A DNA stretch of 56,529 bases. Source: a bacterium (GTDB lineage: Bacteria > Myxococcota_A > UBA9160 > UBA6930). Each line of letters opens with the position of its first letter. Within the stretch, counting starts at the first letter, position 1. Below the pieces are notes generated by a model. It searched no databases. It saw only the letters and a list, made by a program, of their open reading frames with translations, and was not told the origin of the DNA. The translations under genes were made by a program, and so were the position numbers. The stretch lies in assembly GCA_024228115.1 (NCBI GenBank), contig JAAETT010000699.1, positions 1 through 56,529 on the forward strand, read 5' to 3'. Of this stretch, positions 1 to 11,834 are shown one piece after another.

Positions 1-2
1 CG

Positions 3-98
3 GCAGCTTCCCAGCTCGATCGCCAGATCAGACACTACCTCGTGGCTCTCGATCGCGAACTCGACACCGATCCGACCGACACCGATTCGCCGTTCTGA
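3..98 (+). CDS. C-terminal end of a gene entering from the left edge
   Basis: One forward frame is open from the window edge to a TGA at 96-98 and reads AASQLDRQIRHYLVALDREL followed by an acidic tail (DTDPTDTDSPF). The amphipathic helix with Leu/Ile spacing and a polar end looks like a real protein C-terminus, and the other two forward frames look less protein-like. Too little is present to name a family. It sits next to the broken end of the truncated glycosyltransferase gene at 145-630, so it may belong to DNA that was inserted there. Both the coding call and the mobile-element idea are tentative. Confidence 0.25.
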   Translation, partial: AASQLDRQIRHYLVALDRELDTDPTDTDSPF

Positions 99-144
99 CG
101 AGAAACCAGCACTCGCGCGCGACCACGGCTAGATGATCAGACTT

Positions 145-630
145 CTACGGTTTCTCGTGATCGCCAACACTGGACCAATCGACCTTGCTGTAATGGGCTT
201 CTCCAGTCCGGGAATCGACGCGCCAACCGCCGGCGATCGAGCGATAGACGCTGGAAGCCTCGTCATCCCACAAGCTATGAGCCAAGCGCGGCGCGGCGAG
301 AACGCCCACCGTGAACATCGCCGCCAAGACCAGAAGGACACCCAGGCGCTTGGCGGGGCGCCGTGCGAGCTCGGCCACCTCGGGTGCCTCTTTTGCTCCG
401 ATCCAATGCGGCACGAGGGCGATCAGTAGTGCCAGGACGGCCACATCCACCCAGGCGGAGCCCCAGCCGTAGCTGGCCCAGTAGTCCAGGGGCTTGGGGT
501 TCTTGCCAAGCGATAGCGCCTGGGAGACGCCCGAAGTAGACGGCGACTCACCGGTAAGGAGGCCCCAGACCACGAGGCCCAGGATCAATCCAAGGGCGAC
601 TCGTACGTGGCCCTGACGGCCCTGCAACAC
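145..630 (-). pseudogene. Truncated N-terminal piece of a GT39-like membrane glycosyltransferase
   Basis: The 161-residue product matches only the first quarter of the three full paralogues next to it. It has one N-terminal membrane helix, the shared segment PKPLDYWASYGWG, a second hydrophobic pair, and the acidic loop motif SLWDDEASSVY that corresponds to SLWGDEEWTVY and SFWDDEAYTV in the neighbours. Similarity stops after KVDW, where the paralogues continue with a segment containing NNHV or SNHV and about ten further membrane helices; here the frame closes within about ten residues. A 160-residue stump of a GT-C enzyme lacks most of the membrane core and could not be catalytic. The break near position 170 adjoins unrelated DNA at the left edge, which suggests disruption by insertion or deletion. 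It could also be a regulatory fragment, but I see no evidence for that. Confidence 0.7.
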
Positions 631-801
631 CCCTGTTCCCCCCGGTTGGTACGGGCGCCGATCATACTCATCCGGGGTGAGGGCTCAAGCGTCCGCCCAG
701 CTCCGCGCGGGATCAGTACTTTCCGATCAAGCTGAAATCCATGGCGAGCTGCCCCGTCAGCATGCCAGCGGCGCCGCCACCATTTCTGCCTCGGGTCAGG
801 T

Positions 802-2757
802 TCAACCCGCGGGTTCGGATGAACCACCGAGATAACGCCAAACGCCCCGACCCATGGGTGGGGTGCCGCCGGGAAGCTCTCCCACCAACTCGAAACGCGT
901 GGGGTCATCCAGCAAGGCGAAGACTTCCGGCCGATGCCTGCGGTTGTGGAAGAGACGGCCCGAATTGATGTACAACGCCTTCCCCGTCGAATCGGCCTCC
1001 CCCATCAGGGCCATCAACTCCGCGAGCGTGGCCACTTTGAGCATGCGCGGGTCGTAGAGGATCTTTCGATCCGAAAGCCTCGCCGTGAGGATGCGCTCGT
1101 TTTCCGGCGCGACCGGATCTTCCACCGGGCGTGTCAGTTCGACCGCCTCCCGAGAAGGCCGGAAGGATCGCTCCCGATGGGCCTCCCGCGCCGGCTCGGT
1201 CAGCCATCCGAAACAGACGAGGAAGCCAGCCAGGATGCCAGCCGCCGCCGCCCGGGGCGGAACGAGCTTTCCCAACTGCTGCGCGGTGCCCTCCAGACCG
1301 ACGGCCAGGAACAGGGCGAGCCCCGGCAGCGCGTAGACCACATACCAGTGATACATGTTGGCTCCTTCCAGCCGCCCCGCGATCGGCGCGAGGAGCGGTG
1401 GAAGCAGGAAGACCACGGGAAGCAGCGGGCGTATTCCATTTCCCCGCAGGAGACGGACGATGCCGCCAACGACACCCAAGAGTGTCACGAGGGCTACGGC
1501 AACGACGAGAACCGGCGACGCCTGGAACAGGTCCGAGAGTTCGACATGAATCGGATCCAGGCCCTGGGTACTCGGATACCTCCACGGCATGCCAACGAAC
1601 AGATGGGTCACCGCCTGCTGGACCCAACGCGCGCCGATCGCATGGGTGCCACGCGTGCGCTCCAGGTATTGCCCGAGCTGGGCCAGATTCGGACCCATGA
1701 GTTGGAGGAAGGCCATCGCCCCTAGTGCGTTCACGACGAACCAGCGCTTCAACTGCGGAACCAGGGCCGGCGTGCCCCGGTGGCTCCGCCAGATCAAGAG
1801 CGCCGCCACGACGTTCATCACCGCCACCTGGAACACCAGGCTCGGAAGTGTCCACAACAACCAGAGCTGCACCGCGCCGTAAGCCAACCAGCTTCGCCAG
1901 GCGCCCCGATGCAGCACCTGCAGCAGGAGCAGCAAGCTCCCCACGAGCAACAGCATCGCGATCGTGTAGCCCCTGGCCTCCGAGGCGTACTGAACCCACC
2001 ACGGATGAATGGCCAGGATGAACGCGGCGAACACACCGGCTTCGAGGTGGCCCACACGCCACGCCAGGAGGGCGACCACCACGAGGGTGCCGAGCCCCGC
2101 CAGATAAGCCGGCATTCGCATCGCGGCTTCACTCGCGAAACGTTTCGGCTCACCGGTGAACAGCTGGGAGATGCGAATGCTCGCATGCGCCAGGAGCGAG
2201 TGCGCCACGTGATTGTTCGGGCCCGGGTAGAACCTCATGACCTCTCGCGGACCCACGCGCTTCTCTTCGTAGCCGCCCTTCCCGTCCGGCAGCCATTCGC
2301 CGTAGATCGACTGGCGAAGGTTCTGGTCCTCGTCTTCGCCGAGGCTCTGCCCGAGCCGCGGCCCGGCCAGGCCCGCGCCCAGAAGGACCGCCAACGTCAC
2401 GAGGATGGCGAATGCCCGACCGGGCCTCCTGGGCGGCGCAAACGCTGCGACCGTCGATATCGCCACCCCACTTCCCAACCAGCGGCGGACCGTCGCCAAC
2501 AACACGACCACGCCACCGAGGTTGATCAACGAGAAGACCCAGCCCCAGGTGCGCCAGTAGTCCTTGGGGCGCAGACGCTTGCCCTCGGCAAGGCGCTCGG
2601 CAACTCCTTCACGCGGATCGCCCGTCGCGACCAGCACCAGCAGGACGACGAGTGCCACACCCAGAATCACCCGGACCCAGAACAGCACCGGATCCTCCGA
2701 ACGGGCCCGCGAAGCCGCCAGCTTCCAGCGCGCGAGCGTGCCCTGACGTTCGGTCAT
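802..2757 (-). CDS. GT-C membrane glycosyltransferase (GT39/PMT-like), paralogue 1
   Basis: The 651-residue polytopic inner-membrane protein has about a dozen hydrophobic helices. After a TM helix near residue 30 and a helical pair around 75-125, there is an acidic periplasmic loop (SLGEDEDQN) where GT-C enzymes carry their catalytic acid; here the usual D-D/E pair is slightly altered compared with the sister proteins. The motif HPWWVQYASEARGY, typical of GT39/ArnT-like transferases that use polyprenyl-phosphate sugars, follows in the middle. A soluble C-terminal part carries the TGKALYINSGR segment shared by all copies. The start codon overlaps the stop of the upstream paralogue by four bases (ATGA), so the two are co-transcribed. 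Donor and acceptor cannot be read from sequence; glycosylation of lipid or exported protein is the family expectation. Confidence 0.85.
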   Translation of the reverse strand: MTERQGTLARWKLAASRARSEDPVLFWVRVILGVALVVLLVLVATGDPREGVAERLAEGKRLRPKDYWRTWGWVFSLINLGGVVVLLATVRRWLGSGVAISTVAAFAPPRRPGRAFAILVTLAVLLGAGLAGPRLGQSLGEDEDQNLRQSIYGEWLPDGKGGYEEKRVGPREVMRFYPGPNNHVAHSLLAHASIRISQLFTGEPKRFASEAAMRMPAYLAGLGTLVVVALLAWRVGHLEAGVFAAFILAIHPWWVQYASEARGYTIAMLLLVGSLLLLLQVLHRGAWRSWLAYGAVQLWLLWTLPSLVFQVAVMNVVAALLIWRSHRGTPALVPQLKRWFVVNALGAMAFLQLMGPNLAQLGQYLERTRGTHAIGARWVQQAVTHLFVGMPWRYPSTQGLDPIHVELSDLFQASPVLVVAVALVTLLGVVGGIVRLLRGNGIRPLLPVVFLLPPLLAPIAGRLEGANMYHWYVVYALPGLALFLAVGLEGTAQQLGKLVPPRAAAAGILAGFLVCFGWLTEPAREAHRERSFRPSREAVELTRPVEDPVAPENERILTARLSDRKILYDPRMLKVATLAELMALMGEADSTGKALYINSGRLFHNRRHRPEVFALLDDPTRFELVGELPGGTPPMGRGVWRYLGGSSEPAG

Positions 2758-4694
2758 CGATTGGACCCAGGCCGATAGTGCAGAACGATGCGGACGCCCC
2801 GCGGTTCGAATCCGGGCAAGGTCGCCACCGGCTCGAACAACGCCCGTCGTCCAACCATCTTGACGAGTTGGCGGTGGCGCCGACGTGCCAATTTCGGGCG
2901 GCCGTAGTTCACGAACAGATCCTTTCCCTCGGCATCCGCGCGCCGCATGAGGGCCCGGAGCTCGCGGGGGCGGTCGACGGCCACGACACGAGGATCGTAG
3001 TAGTCCGGTAGCCGTTCGAAGGACGCCGTGAGCACCGCGTCATTCGCCGGATCGAAGGGGTCGAGCGTCGGACGGGTCAGCAGGACCGATTCCCGAACGG
3101 GCTCGAGCGACGTGGCGCGCAATGCCTGGCGAGCGGGTTGGCTGACGAAGGCCAGCAGCCCCAACCAGGCGAGCATCACCACGGCAGCACCCACCTGCCG
3201 AATCCGGCCTTCGGGAAGCAGCGTGGCCACTCGGTCCAGGCCCAGGGCGATCAGCCCGATCAGAAGCGGCAAGGCGAAGAGCAGGTACCACGGGTTCAGG
3301 AAGTCGCCTCCCCGCATCGCGAGCAGGATCATCAGCGGCCCGGGTAGAAGCAGCACCAGCGCCGTGGTTGCATTTCGCATCCCGCCCAACAGGAGATGCA
3401 CGGCTCCGAGCAGCATCATGGCAGCAGAGGCGGCGACGAATGTCCAAAAGACGAGAGGCCACTGCAGGGCCACCTCGATCAGCTCATGGTATTCGGGACG
3501 CTCGGGCGCCCAGCTCACCCCCGCGACCAGATGCGCCCCGAGACTGACGAACCAGCGCCCACCCATCTCCATCATCTCGCGTTCCACGAAGTTGGAGAAG
3601 AGCACCATGTTGCCGAGCATGAGCTGAAGCCAGACGAGCGCACCGAACCCGCACACGACGAACCAACGCGTCCACTGGGTGGGGGCCTCGGCTCGGTCGG
3701 CGGTCGTGCGCCACAACAAAGCCATCGCAGCAACGTTCATCACCAGCACGGGCACGGCGGCCAGAGGCAAAGCCCAGAGCATCATGAATTGGGTGACGCC
3801 GTAGGCTGCCCAGCGCCCCCACGTGCCGCGCTCGACCGCCCGGAGGAGCAACCAGAGGCCGAGGGGAACGCCTAGCACCATCAGGGAGTAGCCACGCGCC
3901 TCGCTCGCATAACGTAGATGCCACGGATGGATCGCCAGGGCCCAGGCCGCCAGGGCACCCGCCCGGGGAGTGCCGATTTCGCGCACCAGCAGTGCGAGAG
4001 CGACAACGGCCGCGAGCCCCGCCAGAAACGCCGGAAGGCGTACCGCAGGTTCGCTCACCATGCGGGTGGAGGGACGGTCGATCAGGCGCCACGCACCGAG
4101 AGAGAGCCGAGACAACACACTGAATCCGACGTGGTTGCTGGGCTTGCGGTAGTCGAAGAACGTATCCCGCCACTTGACCCGCTCGAATTCGATCTCGCCC
4201 TCAGCCGATTTTACGTAGCGGCCATCGATGGCGCGATACACGGTCCACTCTTCGTCCCCCCACAAGCTGTCGTCGAGCCGCGGTGCCGCAAGAAAGGCCG
4301 TTGCAAGAACTGCCCCCGCTACCACGGGCGCAAACCAGCGAGGTGTCGTGCGTCCTCGGCGCGCAGGCGCCAGAGAGACAGTGGCCCCGAGCCAACGGCG
4401 GTGAGTCGCGAGTAGACAACCCAAGACCGCCGCGTTCACGGCGGCCATCCACCACCCGTAGGTGATGGAGTAGTCGATCGGACGGATTGGATCCCCGTTG
4501 CGCACCCGCTTGGCGATGCCATCGTTCCAGGGGTTGTCACCCGTCACCAGGTGGACGATCACCGCTACGAGCAACAGCAGGAGCACCGCTCGCACGCGGC
4601 GCTCCCTGGAATCGACGATGTGGTCGCCGCGAATCCAAGCCAGGGCACGGGTTGCCCGTCGTCCGCTCTCCCCCAAGACCCAGCTGCTCCTCAC
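2754..4694 (-). CDS. GT-C membrane glycosyltransferase (GT39/PMT-like), paralogue 2
   Basis: The 646-residue paralogue is the first gene of a two-gene transcription unit. The N-terminal 35 residues are basic and cytoplasmic, then a TM helix (VRAVLLLLLVAVIVHLV) leads into the shared PIRPIDYSITYGWW segment. The acidic loop motif is SLWGDEEWTVY and the central motif is HPWHLRYASEARGY. About ten further helices and a soluble tail with GKDLFVNYGR complete the fold. Its start lies 156 bp from that of the divergently transcribed third paralogue, so the gap 4695-4850 must hold promoters for both directions. The family transfers sugars from polyprenyl-phosphate donors on the periplasmic face; the specific substrate is unknown. 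Downstream it overlaps paralogue 1 by four bases. Confidence 0.87.
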   Translation of the reverse strand: MRSSWVLGESGRRATRALAWIRGDHIVDSRERRVRAVLLLLLVAVIVHLVTGDNPWNDGIAKRVRNGDPIRPIDYSITYGWWMAAVNAAVLGCLLATHRRWLGATVSLAPARRGRTTPRWFAPVVAGAVLATAFLAAPRLDDSLWGDEEWTVYRAIDGRYVKSAEGEIEFERVKWRDTFFDYRKPSNHVGFSVLSRLSLGAWRLIDRPSTRMVSEPAVRLPAFLAGLAAVVALALLVREIGTPRAGALAAWALAIHPWHLRYASEARGYSLMVLGVPLGLWLLLRAVERGTWGRWAAYGVTQFMMLWALPLAAVPVLVMNVAAMALLWRTTADRAEAPTQWTRWFVVCGFGALVWLQLMLGNMVLFSNFVEREMMEMGGRWFVSLGAHLVAGVSWAPERPEYHELIEVALQWPLVFWTFVAASAAMMLLGAVHLLLGGMRNATTALVLLLPGPLMILLAMRGGDFLNPWYLLFALPLLIGLIALGLDRVATLLPEGRIRQVGAAVVMLAWLGLLAFVSQPARQALRATSLEPVRESVLLTRPTLDPFDPANDAVLTASFERLPDYYDPRVVAVDRPRELRALMRRADAEGKDLFVNYGRPKLARRRHRQLVKMVGRRALFEPVATLPGFEPRGVRIVLHYRPGSNR

Positions 4695-4850
4695 TGCAGC
4701 GGGCGCACCCCTCCACGAGCCGCCCCAGCCGCGGCACAGGGTAACGAAACGACATCCGAGAGAACCCCGGGGCCCCCTGGCACGGTTGAGGAGCCGCCCA
4801 GCCTCAGTATCCTGTGCCCGCTTCTGGGCCTTTCGTTGAAGGGGGTGGGC

Positions 4851-6773
4851 ATGCTGCGAGCCCGTTGGAATCGGGTCGGGCGTGAGAATCGGGTCCGGAT
4901 CGGGCTCGGCCTGGTCTTGGTACTCGTGCTGGCGGTCATCCTCGGCATGGAGAATCCGTTCGAGGCGGGGATCGGCATCCGAGAAGCCGAGGGACGAAAG
5001 CCCAAACCCCTGGACTGGTGGGCGAGCTACGGCTGGCCTTTCGCCGTCGCAAGTGCGGTCTTCCTGCTTGCGCTGCTGGCCAGCGTACCCCGCTGGCTGG
5101 GGCGAGCTGAAGCGGACGTACGAGAATCCTTCGTGCCGCCCGCATTCTCACGGGTTGGCGTCGCACTCGTATTGCTCGCCATGCTCGTCGCAGGAGGGCT
5201 CGCCATTCCGCGGCTCTCCATGAGCTTCTGGGATGACGAAGCCTACACGGTGGGCAACCACATCGTCGGACGCTGGAAGATCGATGAGCGCGACGGAAGC
5301 TACGAGTTCAAACGCCTCAAGTGGCCGGACGCGTTCTTCGCCTACTCCACCGCGAACAACCACGTGGGCTTCACCATCCTCTCGCGGCTCACCTCGCGAA
5401 TCGCCTGGTCGGGGGGCAAGCCCGACGATCGAATGATCGCCGAAGGCGCCGTCCGGGCGCCGGCCTTCGCAGCCGGTGTCCTCTCGATCGGCGCCCTCGC
5501 CTGGCTGTTGTGGCGGGCGGGTTTCGGAACGGCCGGCGTACTGGCGGCCTGGCTACTGGCGTTGCATCCCTGGCTTCTCCGCTACCTGGCCGAGGCACGG
5601 GGTTATGCCATGGCCATGCTGCTCGGAAGCGTCGTCTTCGCCTGCGGCCTCGGCGTGCTCCGGCGGGGAACATGGCGGCGCTGGATCGCGCTCGGCGCAG
5701 CTCAGGCCGCGCTGATCTGGACCTACCCGATCTGCGTCTACCACGTCGCGGTGATGAACCTGGGGATCGGCGCGACCCTCATCGCCCTCCGGCGCGAGGA
5801 CGGTGCAGCGGAACAGCTCGCCCGCTGGCTCCTCACGAACCTCGCCAGTGGCCTCTTCTGGCTCAGCGTGATGGGCCCGAACCTTCCGCAGCTGGCGAAC
5901 TACATCGCGGGGTCGACCACCGCCAAGGTGTGGGTCACCCGGGCCTTCCTCGAGGACATCGCGGCACACCTCGCGGCGGGAAGCGACTGGAGACATGGCG
6001 GCTGGCCCGTCTACCCGGAGCTCGGCGCCGTGGCGGACCTCCACCCACTTCTCGTCTGGACAGCGGTCGCGGGATTGCTGGCGTTGTTGGCCGCCGGGGC
6101 CATCCGCCTGTTTCGCGCCGGAGGCAACGCCCGCTTGCTCGCCTTCGCGCTGCTCCTCCCGGGGCCGTTGGCTCTCCTGCAGCTCTGGGTGACGAACGCG
6201 CGGGCGTACACCTGGTACTTCGTGATCTTCCTCCCTGGCTTGATCGCGCTGGTGGCTCTGGGTGCCACATGGACAGCGGATCGACTGGGTCGCGGCCAGC
6301 GCGGCCTTGCGATCGGCGCCCTGCTGACGGCCTTCGCACTCGCATGCGTCGCATTGTTAGGCGAACCCGCCCGCGACACCCTTCGCGAGCGTTCCTGGTT
6401 CCCGATCCGCGAATCCGTCGAGGCAACCCGCTCCAACCTCGACCCCAATGCCGCGGAAAACCTCGAAATCCTGACCGTCTCCTGGAGCTCTCCGCCCTAC
6501 CACTACGACCCGCTGCATCGCTGGGTCCGCAATCTCGACGAACTCCAGAAACTGATGGACGAGGCGGACACCACGGGCAAGGCGCTCTTCGTCAACCTCG
6601 GCCGCCTGAAACTCGCGGAACGCAAGCTGCCCGGCGGAATCGCATTTCTGCGAGACGAATTGCTCTTCGAACAGGTCGCCGAGTTTCCGGGTTTCACCCC
6701 GATTCGCAGCCGGTGGGTCTGGCGCTACCGTGGCGGGGCCGCACAGGAGCGACGGGGCGGCGCCAACGAGTAG
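4851..6773 (+). CDS. GT-C membrane glycosyltransferase (GT39/PMT-like), paralogue 3
   Basis: The 640-residue paralogue is transcribed away from the other copies. I chose ATG 4851 because it follows a purine-rich GAAGGGGGTGGG and gives an N-terminus (MLRARWNRVGRENRVRIGLG) that aligns with the sister proteins; the open frame extends further upstream, but that part is proline/arginine-rich and antisense-like. It keeps the acidic loop SFWDDEAYTV with an intact D-D-E arrangement, the motif HPWLLRYLAEARGY, and the C-terminal GKALFVNLGR element. Of the three complete copies this one has the most canonical GT-C acidic motif. Role and location are as in the family: inner membrane, periplasmic sugar transfer from a lipid-linked donor. 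No other cell-envelope biosynthesis genes are adjacent. Confidence 0.85.
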   Translation: MLRARWNRVGRENRVRIGLGLVLVLVLAVILGMENPFEAGIGIREAEGRKPKPLDWWASYGWPFAVASAVFLLALLASVPRWLGRAEADVRESFVPPAFSRVGVALVLLAMLVAGGLAIPRLSMSFWDDEAYTVGNHIVGRWKIDERDGSYEFKRLKWPDAFFAYSTANNHVGFTILSRLTSRIAWSGGKPDDRMIAEGAVRAPAFAAGVLSIGALAWLLWRAGFGTAGVLAAWLLALHPWLLRYLAEARGYAMAMLLGSVVFACGLGVLRRGTWRRWIALGAAQAALIWTYPICVYHVAVMNLGIGATLIALRREDGAAEQLARWLLTNLASGLFWLSVMGPNLPQLANYIAGSTTAKVWVTRAFLEDIAAHLAAGSDWRHGGWPVYPELGAVADLHPLLVWTAVAGLLALLAAGAIRLFRAGGNARLLAFALLLPGPLALLQLWVTNARAYTWYFVIFLPGLIALVALGATWTADRLGRGQRGLAIGALLTAFALACVALLGEPARDTLRERSWFPIRESVEATRSNLDPNAAENLEILTVSWSSPPYHYDPLHRWVRNLDELQKLMDEADTTGKALFVNLGRLKLAERKLPGGIAFLRDELLFEQVAEFPGFTPIRSRWVWRYRGGAAQERRGGANE

Positions 6774-6815
6774 CGGACTCGAGTGCAGCACCCAGGAGTC
6801 CAGAGCTCTGTCGGA

Positions 6816-8174
6816 TCAGGCCTCGAGATTCGGCAGTTGATTCGATTCGTCGGCGTTCCCGAACTCCGCGACCTTGCGGTCGGTCCTCGCATCGAGGCGG
6901 CCCACGGCAGCAAGGATGGCGGTCGCGCCGATCCAGCGGAAAGGCTCGACCGGCCAACTCCATACCTTGCGTTCGAACGGCGCCGTCAGGTCGTCTCGCG
7001 CACCCCGTACGCGCGCGGCGAGCATCGCGCCGAGGAACGTCCCCTGTGCGATGCCGTGTCCCGAATAGCCGATGGCATGAAAGACGTTCCCGTGTGGGCC
7101 GCTCGTCCCGAGCAGGGGCAGCGTGTCCGTCGTGAAGGCGACCCAGCCGCCCCAGCGTGCGGCGATGCGAGTGGAGGCGAGCATCGGGAAACGTGCACGC
7201 AGTGCCCGCTCGAGCACAGCGAACTGCGCCGCGTCGTTGCTCGTAGAGAGCGTGCTGTTCCACGCGTAGCGGACCACCCGCGTTCCAACGGCAATCCCGC
7301 CCCGTGGCGTCCAGCGGTAGCTCTCGGGGATCATGTGCGTGGTCGAGATCCCCTCCTGCTCCTTCCAGCCGATGGCGCTTCGCTCGTCCGGAGAAAGGGG
7401 CTCCGTCTCCACACAGCAGACGCGCAGCGGAACGAGCTTACGGCCGAGGCGGCCGAGTGATGATGTGAACGCGTTGGTAGCGAGCACGAGCGCGTCAGCC
7501 GTGACGCTGCCTCTCTCGGTTTCGATGCGCACAGGTGCTCCATCTTCGATGCGACTCACGCAGGTTCGCTCGAAGACCCGCACCGAGGCCCCCAGGGCAG
7601 CATCGTAGAGTCCGCGCAGGTATTTGCCCGGATCGAGCACTCCCCCGGGTTCGTGGAGCAGACCGCAGCGAAAGGCAGCGGGAATCCCGCGCTCACGCAA
7701 CTCAGCGCTGGAGAGAAATGCCACGCGGGCTCCAAGCGCATGCCGGGCGGCAGCCTCAGCCTCCAGATCCCGATCGTGGCCGGGATGCACGGAGGCCTTC
7801 ATGTTCCCGTTGGCAACGTAGTCGGCATCGATACCGAGCGTCCGCATTTGCCGCTCCGTGTACGCCACCGCTTCGTCGGAGAAGCGGAAGAGACTGCGGG
7901 CGCCAGCCTCCCCAAGCGAGCGCACGAGCACCTTCGCCGGGTTCCCGACGGTCGTCGAAAGGTGGCCAGAGTTGCGTCCGCTTGCGCCCGCACCCGCGTA
8001 ATCCTGCTCGAGGACCACCACGTCAACTCCGGCCTCGCGCAGGGCCAGTGCGGTCGAGAGCCCGGTATAACCGGCACCAATGATGGCGACGTCTGCATGA
8101 AGATCGCCTTCGAGCGAGGGCGCTGTCTCCGCGGGCTCCGAGAGCCAGGGATTGGACGCGAGGGAGTTGACCAC
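6816..8174 (-). CDS. FAD-dependent amine/amino-acid oxidoreductase (DadA/PuuB-like)
   Basis: The product (about 452 residues) belongs to the DAO family of flavoproteins that oxidise amines or D-amino acids. The N-terminal dinucleotide-binding fold shows VAIIGAGYTGLSTALALREAG followed by a conserved Glu at the end of the second strand (VVVLEQDYAG) and the GASGRNSGH motif typical of gamma-glutamylputrescine oxidase-like enzymes. A second FAD element lies near the C-terminus (FHAIGYSGHGIAQG). The start is uncertain: GTG 8174 gives a natural N-terminus (VVNSLASNPWLSE), while the frame stays open to a TTG at 8234, 23 bp from the tRNA-Lys gene; neither has a good ribosome-binding site. It is a single gene with no polyamine-pathway neighbours, so the substrate is not assignable. 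Confidence 0.85.
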   Translation of the reverse strand: MVNSLASNPWLSEPAETAPSLEGDLHADVAIIGAGYTGLSTALALREAGVDVVVLEQDYAGAGASGRNSGHLSTTVGNPAKVLVRSLGEAGARSLFRFSDEAVAYTERQMRTLGIDADYVANGNMKASVHPGHDRDLEAEAAARHALGARVAFLSSAELRERGIPAAFRCGLLHEPGGVLDPGKYLRGLYDAALGASVRVFERTCVSRIEDGAPVRIETERGSVTADALVLATNAFTSSLGRLGRKLVPLRVCCVETEPLSPDERSAIGWKEQEGISTTHMIPESYRWTPRGGIAVGTRVVRYAWNSTLSTSNDAAQFAVLERALRARFPMLASTRIAARWGGWVAFTTDTLPLLGTSGPHGNVFHAIGYSGHGIAQGTFLGAMLAARVRGARDDLTAPFERKVWSWPVEPFRWIGATAILAAVGRLDARTDRKVAEFGNADESNQLPNLEA

Positions 8175-8256
8175 GAACGGGAGTATCAGCCGCTTTGCAA
8201 CCGGGTCAAGGAACTCGCGGTGACGTCTTGGCAAGCGCCGCCGGGAAGAAACCGAG

Positions 8257-8332
8257 TGGTAGGCCGCCTGGGACTCGAACCCAGAACCAAGGGGTTAAAA
8301 GCCCCCTGCTCTGCCAATTGAGCTAACGGCCC
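8257..8332 (-). tRNA. tRNA-Lys (anticodon TTT)
   Basis: The reverse strand folds as a 76-nt cloverleaf. The acceptor is GGGCCGT paired with GCGGCCT (G-U closing pair and one U-G), the D-arm contains AGCTCAATTGGCAGAGC, the anticodon loop is CTTTTAA (anticodon TTT), and the T-arm is CTGGG-TTCGAGT-CCCAG. Discriminator A is followed by a genomically encoded CCA. Confidence 0.95.
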
Positions 8333-8350
8333 GGAATCCGGACAGGTCTG

Positions 8351-8379
8351 GAATTACCAACAGGCCACTGACCTGTCGA
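8351..8379 (-). promoter_or_regulatory. Likely sigma-70 promoter of tRNA-Lys
   Basis: On the minus strand TCGACA, 17 bases, then TAATTC resembles -35/-10 elements. They are placed so that transcription would start about 10 nt before the mature tRNA 5' end. The flanks carry a GACAGGT/ACCTGTC dyad of unknown meaning. Confidence 0.5.
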
Positions 8380-8758
8380 TACTTTGGATTTTCGCCTCGG
8401 TCTTCATTTTCGTGTTGATTTTCGCTTTTTCTTCGACTAGAGTGTTTTGCATGCCACCCCCAACCCCGTCGCGGTCGAGTCTGACGCTGTGGAGAGTTGG
8501 ACGAGACCGAGGCGGGGCCGACCGTTCGTTGGATGGTGAGCGTCGTTGCGATCCACCTCCCTTCCGGAAGCGAGATGCGCCGGAAGGATCGGGCAGAAGT
8601 CCTTGATCGGACCCTGCTCACACAGGATGGACCGACCCGGTCGTGCAACCGGGGCGCTCGAGCCTGTACCAGGTTTCGAGCCTTGGACGCTCACCACCCG
8701 CGTCGGCGGTGGCCGTCGAGCGGTGGCCACAGAAGTAAGGAATCCGCGTTCCGGCGCT
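8380..8758. other. Intergenic stretch with no recognised feature
   Basis: Between the tRNA-Lys promoter and the end of purA no frame reads like protein and I see no RNA gene or clear repeat. Starting at about 8390 it includes a short T-rich run (TTTTCGCC, then TTTTCGTG and GCTTTTTCTTCG) that is unusually AT-rich for this genome. It could be the 3' region of the purA operon. Confidence 0.4.
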
Positions 8759-11637
<2,879 letters not shown>

Positions 11638-11834
11638 GGCCTCTCCTCGACTTCTCGAATGGGGGTTCGGGCATGTCAGCCCGCAGGGGTCCCAGGGGGT
11701 CGCTCACGAGCCGAACAGCTCTTCCGCACATGGCAGGCAGGGCGGCGCGAGGCCGCCCTGAGCCCCAGCAACCAAGGGTGGCCAACGGGCCGAGGGGTGT
11801 CAACGAGCGGGGGCTTGCCTACCGTCCGGCGGCC

